30,665 bases of DNA, from NCBI GenBank assembly GCA_964444795.1, contig CAYUIQ010000087.1, positions 1 to 30,665 on the forward strand. The letters run 5' to 3'. The notes beneath the pieces are model-generated. The model was given only the letters and a program-made list of their open reading frames with translations. It searched no databases and was not told where the DNA came from. A program made the position numbers and the translations under genes. The stretch comes from JABMRP01 sp964444795 (GTDB lineage: Bacteria; Planctomycetota; Planctomycetia; Pirellulales; Thermoguttaceae). Position 1 is the first letter of the stretch; every line of letters starts with the position of its first letter. Shown here one piece after another: positions 1 to 7,300 of the stretch.

Positions 1-1
1 G

Positions 2-23
2 CACTGCTTGCAAGCAAGCAGTG
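2..23. repeat. Perfect hairpin, possible terminator of the esterase gene
   Basis: The arms CACTGCTTG (2-10) and CAAGCAGTG (15-23) are exact reverse complements around a 4-base loop. The hairpin lies about 30 bases past the stop of the minus-strand esterase gene, so it could end that transcript. No T-run follows on the minus strand, so it may instead be one copy of a dispersed dyad repeat. Confidence 0.45.
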
Positions 24-55
24 GCACACGACTTTTTCAACGGGCTGCTAAACGC

Positions 56-1186
56 CTACTGCCCGACGCGAATTTTCTCCTCGGACACCTCACCCTCGAC
101 GTCGCGCAAGTGCTTGTCGAAGAAAATGCGTACCTGGCGAAGCAACTCGTCGCTACGAAACCCGCCGTGGCCGCCTTCGGTGATCGTGATGAACCGGGTC
201 GGCGCGCCGGCCTTTCGCAACGCTTCGGTTAGCCGCTCCGACTGGTTGTACGGCACCAGCGGGTCGGACGTGCCGTGGACGATCAGCATCGGCGGATCGT
301 CCTTGCTGGTGTAGGTGATCGGCGAGGCGCCTCGGGCGGCGTCGAGCGTCTCTTGCACCGGGCCGCCGACCAACTTCGACTCGGGCGAATCGGCCGCGTC
401 GTGGTCCATGCGGCTGGGGTACTTGCCCATGGCCGGCAAGTCGCTGGGGCCGTAGTAGTCGACCACGCAGTTGACGCGGCTGCTGGTATCGGTGAACTTG
501 CCGAGATCGCCTTCCAGCTTTTCGACGTCGCCACTGGTGCCCAGCATGGCCACGAGATGACCGCCGGCCGAGCTTCCCCAGACGCCGATCCGGTCGGGAT
601 CGATGTTGTGTTCTTCTGCATGAGCCCGAAGCCAGCGAATGGCCGCCTTGCAGTCGTGAATCTGGGCGGGCCAGATCGCTTCGCCAGAGAGTCGATAACC
701 GATCGACGCGCCGGCGTATTGGCCGCCCGCGACGTAATCCCGCACCATGTTCAACCCGCCCGCCTTGCTACCGGCCCGCCATGCGCCGCCGTGAATCCAC
801 ACGACCATCGGCAGCGGCCCGTCGGTGGCTCGCTTGGCGGGCAGGAATAGATCGAGCATCTGGCGCGGGTTGTCGCTGTCGGCGTAGGGGATGTCGCGCT
901 GGATGCGGATCCGGTCGTCGGTGCGTTGGTCATTGCGCTGGGGGCGGTCCGTACGGTTTCGCTGGCGAAACGTCCGGTCTTCCGCGCGGGTGATGAATCC
1001 GTCGCCGTCGGTATCGACCCGGTCGAAATTGCGCCGGATTTGCGGCGGCAGTTCGTCGCGGGTCAAGCGGCCGTCGTTGTTCTGGTCCCAACGGTCGAAT
1101 TGATTTGTCCCCGGCTGCGCTTCGGCTGGATCGACGGCGGTGAGAATGCAAACGGCCAGCAGGACGACGAAGCCGATGCGAAACAT
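56..1186 (-). CDS. Secreted alpha/beta-hydrolase (esterase/lipase-like) with N-terminal EF-hands
   Basis: This 376-residue protein is probably an exported serine esterase of the BD-FAE/hormone-sensitive-lipase-like alpha/beta-hydrolase group. A signal peptide (about 1-23) is followed by two EF-hand calcium loops (34-45 and 58-69), a charged Arg/Asp-rich linker, and the hydrolase domain from about 100. The oxyanion-hole motif HGG is at 132-134, the nucleophile elbow GSSAG gives Ser206, and Asp308 and His340 (in GGHGG) complete the triad. An ATG start at 1186 is chosen because AAGGAG sits six bases upstream and a signal peptide follows at once; the open frame runs further upstream but into a repeat element. 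EF-hand plus hydrolase fusions are typical of planctomycetes. The natural substrate (acetylated or feruloylated polysaccharide, for example) cannot be read from sequence. Confidence 0.9.
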   Translation of the reverse strand: MFRIGFVVLLAVCILTAVDPAEAQPGTNQFDRWDQNNDGRLTRDELPPQIRRNFDRVDTDGDGFITRAEDRTFRQRNRTDRPQRNDQRTDDRIRIQRDIPYADSDNPRQMLDLFLPAKRATDGPLPMVVWIHGGAWRAGSKAGGLNMVRDYVAGGQYAGASIGYRLSGEAIWPAQIHDCKAAIRWLRAHAEEHNIDPDRIGVWGSSAGGHLVAMLGTSGDVEKLEGDLGKFTDTSSRVNCVVDYYGPSDLPAMGKYPSRMDHDAADSPESKLVGGPVQETLDAARGASPITYTSKDDPPMLIVHGTSDPLVPYNQSERLTEALRKAGAPTRFITITEGGHGGFRSDELLRQVRIFFDKHLRDVEGEVSEEKIRVGQ

Positions 1187-1257
1187 GGGTCGCTCCTTGG
1201 TTGAGAGGGGTTTGATTCGTGGCGAAACTCGTGACTGAAACACGGGAGTCCGAAATT

Positions 1258-1430
1258 GGGGACTGGCTCCGTCGAGAGCCTCGCTTTGAAGTGGCCGGGG
1301 CGCCGGCCGACGGTGCCTGTCCCCATTTTCGGACGGCCCTTTGGCGTGCGCCGTGAAAAAGGGGGACAGGCACCTCACGGCACGCGTTTGCCCGAGGATC
1401 CGGTGCTTCTTGGGTTCGGAGCCAGTCCCC
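1258..1430. repeat. Nested inverted-repeat (REP-like) element
   Basis: There are four 13-base arms. GGGGACTGGCTCC (1258-1270) pairs perfectly with GGAGCCAGTCCCC (1418-1430). Inside it, GGTGCCTGTCCCC (1312-1324) pairs perfectly with GGGGACAGGCACC (1362-1374). The two arm types are themselves related (GGGGACwGGCwCC). It fills the gap between two same-strand genes. The layout resembles dispersed REP/RAYT-type elements; no transposase is present here. Confidence 0.75.
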
Positions 1431-1443
1431 CTTTTTCACTCCC

Positions 1444-2475
1444 CTACGGCTGCAAAATCACTTTCAACAGTCCTTCGTCGCCGCGTTGCAGTCGGGTCAT
1501 CCAAGCGGGGCCTTCGGCAAGTGGCGCGACGGCGCTGATTAGCCGGTCGACCTCGATCGTACCCCGGGCGATCATCTCCAAACAGGCCGGATACTCGCCG
1601 CGCGAGGCGCACGAGCCGCCCAGCGTCAGCCCTCGGGTCACCACCGCTTGAAGGGGGAAGTCGATGGTCGGGGACAAGTTGCCGATCAGGGTCAACTGCC
1701 CGCCTTTTCGCAGGCTGGCCACGCAAGTCTGTACCGTGGGCGTGATGCCCACCGCTTCAAGGGCCACGTCGACACCACGGCCGCCGGTGCGTGCGGCGAT
1801 TTCGGCCGGCACGTCGACTTTCTCCGGCGAGAACCCCTCGTCGGCACCCAGTTGGCAGGCCAGGTCGAGCTTGTTCTGGTCCAGGTCGACGGCGAAGATC
1901 CGAGAGCATCCGGCCGCCCGAAGTGCCTCGACGGCCAGCAGCCCGATCATGCCCGTGCCCACCACCACGGCCGTGTCGCCCAGCGCGATCGGCGTGATAT
2001 TCACGGCATGAAAGGCGATCGACAGCGGCTCGACCATGGCCGCCCGTTCGAAACTCAGCCCCTCGGGCAGCCGGTAAACGATGTGCTGGGGGACAGCCAC
2101 CGCCTGGGCAAAGGCCCCATGGCGGCGGTAATCGTCGCAGGAGACGCCCAACACGCGGCGATTGTCGCAGAGGTTAATCTGCCCGTCCCGGCAAAACGCA
2201 CACCGGCCACAGTAGATGGTCGAATCAAACGTCACCCGATCCCCCGGCGTCCACTCATCCACCGCTTCCCCCACCCGCGCGATCACCCCGGCCGCCTCAT
2301 GCCCCATCACAATCGGCGGCTGCCGCCTGCCGGTACTGCCGTCCATGCCATGCACATCGCTACCGCAAATCCCCACGGCCCGGACCTCGATCAAGACGTC
2401 CTCGGGGCCGAGTTCGGGCTCGGGCATGTCCTGCAGTTCGAGCCGGTTGTACTCGGTCAACACCAGGGCTTGCAT
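1444..2475 (-). CDS. Zinc-dependent alcohol/polyol dehydrogenase (MDR superfamily)
   Basis: This is a 343-residue medium-chain dehydrogenase/reductase of the sorbitol/threonine dehydrogenase type, which oxidises a sugar alcohol or related alcohol with NAD(P). Catalytic zinc ligands are visible as Cys37 (in GICGSD), His59-Glu60 (GHE) and probably Glu149 (VEP). The structural zinc site is complete: Cys89, Cys92, Cys95 and Cys103. The nucleotide-binding Rossmann motif GTGMIG is at 173-178. Length is normal for the family. The ATG at 2475 is chosen because the family begins a few residues before the first beta strand; the frame stays open upstream but through a GC-rich repeat. A weak GGAAAG lies just upstream. 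The exact substrate is not determinable; a free-standing catabolic enzyme is likely. Confidence 0.92.
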   Translation of the reverse strand: MQALVLTEYNRLELQDMPEPELGPEDVLIEVRAVGICGSDVHGMDGSTGRRQPPIVMGHEAAGVIARVGEAVDEWTPGDRVTFDSTIYCGRCAFCRDGQINLCDNRRVLGVSCDDYRRHGAFAQAVAVPQHIVYRLPEGLSFERAAMVEPLSIAFHAVNITPIALGDTAVVVGTGMIGLLAVEALRAAGCSRIFAVDLDQNKLDLACQLGADEGFSPEKVDVPAEIAARTGGRGVDVALEAVGITPTVQTCVASLRKGGQLTLIGNLSPTIDFPLQAVVTRGLTLGGSCASRGEYPACLEMIARGTIEVDRLISAVAPLAEGPAWMTRLQRGDEGLLKVILQP

Positions 2476-2527
2476 GGGGCTTTCCGGTGGTTTTTGGGCG
2501 ATTCGGTCACGACACGACGAATACCGT

Positions 2528-2555
2528 ATGATAGCGGGTCGCGTCGAATCGGCAA
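2528..2555 (-). promoter_or_regulatory. Putative sigma70-type promoter of the alcohol dehydrogenase gene
   Basis: Read on the minus strand, TTGCCG (2555-2550) and TATCAT (2533-2528) are separated by 16 bases. They lie about 50-80 bases before the dehydrogenase start and match the -35/-10 consensus at four and five positions. This is a prediction only. Confidence 0.35.
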
Positions 2556-2568
2556 CCACGCGGCATTC

Positions 2569-2639
2569 GCCCCCCGGCAAAGCCGGGGGCTTTGGGACAG
2601 ATTCGTGCAACCCCTCAGCCCCCGGCTTTGCCGGGGGGC
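2569..2639. repeat. Pair of inverted GC-rich palindromic repeats
   Basis: Two 22-base units, 2569-2590 and 2618-2639, are exact reverse complements of each other. Each is itself a near-perfect hairpin built on CCCCCGGC/GCCGGGGG with an AAA or TTT loop. The pair sits between divergent promoters of the dehydrogenase and the aldolase-like gene. It could form either two small hairpins or one long stem. Confidence 0.7.
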
Positions 2640-2667
2640 GGCGTGCCAAACGGGGCCATCGCCACGC

Positions 2668-2697
2668 TTGCCCACCTGCCCCGCCGTAACCTATACT
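2668..2697 (+). promoter_or_regulatory. Putative promoter of the aldolase-like gene
   Basis: TTGCCC (2668-2673) and TATACT (2692-2697) are spaced by 18 bases. Transcription would begin near 2704, just after the ATG at 2702. This argues for the downstream ATG at 2762 as the start of the following gene. Confidence 0.4.
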
Positions 2698-2761
2698 TGC
2701 GATGATCCTTCCCGCGCGGATTGTGCGCGACCCGCTGCCTGAACCACCCAAAACGCCCGCC

Positions 2762-3931
2762 ATGGAAAAATCGCTCGATCGGAAACTGGCTCGGATTCTG
2801 GCCGACCCGGACTGTGGAGAGTTTATTATTGCCGATGCCAAGGACGCCGACATGGCGTTCGGGCTGGCCGCGCCGGGGCGGAGTCCGGAGCATCATGCCG
2901 AAGAGGGCCGGTTTCGGACGCTGGCCGAGTATCGGCAACTGATGCGCGATGTCGTGGACCAGGGGCTGGTCGACATCCTCTTGATGAGCGCCAGCACTAA
3001 CGAGGTGCTGACGATCCAGGAGCGGCTGTTCGACGGCAGCCACATCACGCCGGCCATTCGGGCCAACGACACGACCGACATCTGGCTGGCCGCCGGCACC
3101 GGCCGTTACGGCTCGCAACCGGCACGGCCTTTCCGCACGGCCACGATCGATCATGCCCAATGCGGCAAGCTGGAGTGTTCGCCGGAAGAGCGAAGCCTGG
3201 GCGCCGATCTGGGGCTCTACTCGGTTACGCTGAACAACGACACGGCCTTGGACCACGCCACGCTGGAAGCGTACAACGCGTTTCGCTTGGAAGCCGAGGC
3301 GAAGGGTTTTCGGCATTTCCTCGAGGTGTTCGATCCCAACGCCTGCGGCGGACATTGCCCCGAGGATGTGGGCCGGTTTCTCAACGACCACATCGTTCGC
3401 GCGCTGGCCGGCGTGACCGGGCGGGGTCGGCCCGTGTTCTTGAAGATCCCCTATCACGGTCCCCGGGCGATCGAAACATTGGCCGCGTACGACCGGTCGC
3501 TGGTGGTGGGCATTTTGGGCGGATCGGCCGGCACGACGCTCGATGCGTTTGCCATGCTCTGGGAGGCGAAGAAGTACGGCGCCCGGGTGGCACTCTACGG
3601 CCGGAAGATCAACAGCGCCGAGCACCAGCTTGCGTTTGTCCATTACCTTCGCGCGGTTGCCGACGACCAGATCGGCCCGGAAGAAGCGGTCCGCGCGTAT
3701 CACGGCGACCTGGCGAAGCTGAACATTGCCCCCTATCGTACGCTGGAAGAAGATCTCCAGCGGACCACGGCCTCGGGCAGCTACAGCGGCACGAGCACAC
3801 CGGTGACTCAACCGAGCGGCCAGTCGCAAGCCGGGTCGTCACAAGTATCTGGCGAACCCGACTTCAGCAAGATGACGCCCGCCGAGAAGGCCCGGTGGAA
3901 CATGGACCGCTGGAAGCGGATCCTCGGGTGA
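2762..3931 (+). CDS. TIM-barrel aldolase-like protein with a low-complexity C-terminal tail
   Basis: The 389-residue protein looks like a cytosolic beta/alpha-barrel resembling DhnA/LacD-type class I aldolases, but I do not recognise a characterised member. Barrel-like strand motifs include EFIIADAKDADM near the N-terminus, VDILLMSAS, HFLEVFDPN, VFLKIPYHGP (the Lys in the FLKIPY strand is a candidate Schiff-base residue) and VVGILGGSAGTTLDAF, a typical phosphate-binding Gly-rich loop, followed by ARVALYGRKIN. After the barrel comes a Ser/Thr/Gln/Gly-rich linker of about 35 residues and a conserved-looking tail ending KARWNMDRWKRILG. The start at 2762 (MEKSLD) is preferred over 2702 because a good -10 box lies at 2692-2697; neither start has a strong ribosome site. 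The function as an aldolase is inferred. Confidence 0.8.
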   Translation: MEKSLDRKLARILADPDCGEFIIADAKDADMAFGLAAPGRSPEHHAEEGRFRTLAEYRQLMRDVVDQGLVDILLMSASTNEVLTIQERLFDGSHITPAIRANDTTDIWLAAGTGRYGSQPARPFRTATIDHAQCGKLECSPEERSLGADLGLYSVTLNNDTALDHATLEAYNAFRLEAEAKGFRHFLEVFDPNACGGHCPEDVGRFLNDHIVRALAGVTGRGRPVFLKIPYHGPRAIETLAAYDRSLVVGILGGSAGTTLDAFAMLWEAKKYGARVALYGRKINSAEHQLAFVHYLRAVADDQIGPEEAVRAYHGDLAKLNIAPYRTLEEDLQRTTASGSYSGTSTPVTQPSGQSQAGSSQVSGEPDFSKMTPAEKARWNMDRWKRILG

Positions 3932-4303
3932 ACGCGAGCCGGCGCGACGTGTGACTCCGGCGGAGCGACGTCCCACTTGTTGGTCGGCAAATCTGGGGAA
4001 AGGGACCGCCCACAGACACTCTGCCCCTCTCTGGAGTTGTGCGGCCCAGCCCTTCCGGACTGCCTGCCGTGAAATTCTCAGAAAAATCCTCACGCCGCGC
4101 GTGCAAGGGGTGTACGGTCCGTTTACTATGGAGCCTGAGAGATCCGTGCGTCCCGCCGGACACGTCGTACGACGTGTTCGTCCCGTCACGCGCATAGAGC
4201 GGTGGTTCCGTCTCGCGTCACGCCAGTGATCGCGGCACGACCGATCGGCCGGACGCCCGTCCGGGCTCATCATCCAAGAACACGCAGACCGGAGAAATGA
4301 CCG
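3932..4303 (+). other. 372-base gap: leader region of the giant PEP-CTERM gene
   Basis: No convincing gene is present. A TACTAT (4124-4129) could serve as a weak -10 box for the following gene; no good -35 is visible. The region also holds the 18-base palindrome listed separately and, at its end, a GGAGA ribosome site for the start at 4304. Confidence 0.35.
4160..4177. promoter_or_regulatory. Perfect 18-bp palindrome upstream of the PEP-CTERM gene
   Basis: ACACGTCGTACGACGTGT equals its own reverse complement. It lies 127 bases before the start codon and downstream of a possible -10 box (4124-4129). This fits a dimeric repressor operator or an RNA hairpin in the leader. No regulator is identified. 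Confidence 0.4.
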
Positions 4304-7300
4304 ATGAGGGGACGACTTAGCCTGGGCTCCTGCTTGCTGGTAGCTCTTTTGACCGTTGGCTTTTTTACAACCACCGCATCGGCCGGCCTGGTGACGTTGA
4401 CCGCAAGCCATCCGTACGGAGTAAGTTGGGACAACGGAGCCTATTGGGACGACGGCCAGCCCGCCCATGCCGGCGACGACTATCACGTCGGCATGGGGAT
4501 GCGGACGCCCAACAACGTCAACAACCCGGTCTTCCCCGGCGATTCGCTGACCGTTCACCCCGGCGGCACCATTGGCACCAAGCACAACGGTACGGCCACC
4601 TTTGCCAACCTGTTTCTCAACGGCGGCACCATCAACACGGCGGTGGGCAACCGCACGATGAGTATCGGCGGGACGATCGATGTCGTGGCTCCTTCCAACT
4701 TCCACGCCAGCGGAATCAACAACCAGAATCGTACGCTAGTGATCGCCTCGCAGATGACCGGATCGGCCGACATGACGGTCACCGGCGTCGTGCCGTCCGG
4801 TTACAACGCCACCGTTCGGCTGACCGGCACGGGCAACACCTACTCGGGCAATTGGACGGTCGCCAGCGGTTTGCTCGACGCGCAAAGCGCCGGTTCGCTG
4901 GGCAGCGGCAACGTCACGGTGCAAAGCGGCGGCCGGTTGGACGTCGATTACAACCTGACCACGGCCGGCAGCGTCGATCTGGGCGTGGGCAGCTCGATGA
5001 TCTTGGATCAAAACCTTACGGTCGGCGCGCTGACCATCGGCGGAGCGGTGCTTCCCACGGGCGCCCACGACTACGCCACGCTCAACGCGACCTACGATCC
5101 CTACTTCGCCAACGGTGGAAGCGGATCGATCTTCGTGGGAACGGCCTACGAACTCAACGCCTCGCAGCCCTTCGGCACCAGTTGGAACGACGGTTCCTAC
5201 TGGACCAACATCGGCGACGGCACGACCGGCGTCGTCCCCGCCGCCGGCACGGTCGCCAATGTGCAGGGCAAAGGCCTGCGCACGCCCACCAGCAGCGATA
5301 CGTTTGACGCCCGATTGAATCTCCAAAGCGGTTCGACGCTGATCCTCAAGGCCAGCGGCACCTCGACGCTGGTCGACGGCCACTTGCTGGGCGGCAACAT
5401 CGGTCAAGGCATCGCGCCCAACTCGACCGGCACGGTGGCCGGCAACCTGGCGGTCGACAGCGATTCCACGCTCACCGTCGGTTCCGCGTCGGGCGACGTG
5501 CGAACCTTGATCCTCGCGGCCGATCTGTCGGGCGCCGGCCGGTTGACCGTCGACGGTGGCGCTGGCGGCAGTGCGCCTTTGGGCACCTTGCGGCTGACCG
5601 GCAACAACTCGGTCTACTCGGGCGACTGGCTGCTCCGCGACAACGCTCTGCTGAAGGCGGAGAGTGCCGGCTCGCTGGGCGCCGGCAGTGTTACGGTCCA
5701 GGGCGGTTCCCGGTTGGACGTCGACTACAACCTGACCACCGCCGGCAACCTCGATCTGGGCGGCTCGATGGTCTTGGACCAGAGCCATACGGTCAATGCG
5801 TTGTCGATTGGTGGTTCGGCGTTCGCCCAGGGCACGTTCGATTTTGCCTTCCTCAACACTTACTTCGACGATCATTTCGTCGACGGTGGCAGCGGTTCGA
5901 TCACCACCACCTCCGGCGTGGCCCCGGGCACGGTTTACGAACTCAATACCAGCCAGCCGTATGGCACTAGTTGGAATACGAGCGCCCACTGGACCAACAC
6001 GGGTGACAACTCGACCGGCGTCGTTCCCGCCGCCGGCACGATCGCCAACGTCGTCGGCAAGACACTCCGCACGCCTACCGGCAGCGATACCTTCGGGGCC
6101 ACGCTCAATTTGACGGCTGGCTCCTCGTTGGGATTGAAGACGACCGGAACGGCCACACTGGCCGACGCCCACCTGCAGAGCGCCACGCTGAGCATGTCGG
6201 TCGCTCCTAATGCCACGGGCACCATTGGCGGCAGCATCGTCGTCGAGAGCAATTCTTCGGTCGCTTTGGCTTCCACCGGTTCCGACCATCGCACGATGAT
6301 CCTGGCCGCCGACCTCTCGGGAAGCGGCGGCTTGAACGTCCGCGCCGGCAGCGGCTACGGCACCTTGCGGCTGACCGGCGACAATTCGGCCTACGCCGGT
6401 GATTGGGTCGTCCGCGATTTCGCCCGCTTGGAAACCAGAACCGACGGCGCATTGGGCTCGGGTTCGGTGACGCTGAACAACTCCGGCCGGCTCCAAGTCA
6501 GAAGCACCGAGAGCATCGCCAGTTTGACCGGCAACGATAGCGCCGAGATGCGCATCGGGTACAACGCCTCCGGCAGCCTGACGGTTGCCCCTGGTACGGT
6601 CACGTTCGGCACGGCGGCCAATCCGGGCAACATCTACGTCGGCAATCGCACCAGTGGCGGGTCAGGCAACTACGCCGGCACCCTCGACCTCTCGGGGTCG
6701 ACCTTTACGGCCCATCTGAATAATTTCGATTTGGGGGTCAGCCGGTCCGGCGCCAATGCGGAAACGGCCCAAGGCATCGTCACGCTTGGCACGACCAATA
6801 CGATTACCGCCAACCGGCTGCTCATTTCCGATTCGACCGCCTCGAACCAGTCGGGACTGGGAACCGCCAGCCTGCTGCACCTGGGCAATACCAACAACTT
6901 CGCCATCAACACGGTCACCGTCGGCGGCCGTAAGGGCGAAGCCACCGTCGACATCGTCGCCGGCGGTACGCTCAACCTGACCAACAGTACCGGCGGAGGG
7001 GCAACCCTTTACATCGCCCGCAACAACCAGAACACCGGCACGACCTCTCGGGGAACCCTTGATCTTTCCGGAGGGGCCAGCTTCGACGCCACGCTCAGCA
7101 ACCTGATCATCGGCCAAAAGAGCAGCGGTGGAAGCGGCAAGGCCGTGGGACATTTGATCCTGGCCGACGACAATCAGATCGACGTTTCCGGCCAGATTCT
7201 CGTCGGCGATTCGGTCAACGGCGGGCAGGCCAGCGCCGCGCTGGCCAGTTCGATCACTTTCGGGCAGACCAACACGATTCTGGCCGACACGTTCACCCTC

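Noticed and set aside
1648..2742. Long plus-strand open frame opposite the alcohol dehydrogenase gene
   Set aside because: It is antisense to a gene with intact zinc ligands and has no family resemblance; high GC keeps antisense frames open.
2615..3829. 404-codon minus-strand frame opposite the aldolase-like gene
   Set aside because: The plus-strand product has barrel motifs and a promoter; this frame has neither, and starts in the middle of the gene.
4736..6496. 586-codon minus-strand frame inside the PEP-CTERM gene
   Set aside because: It mirrors the repeat structure of the sense gene and has no independent domain or ribosome site.
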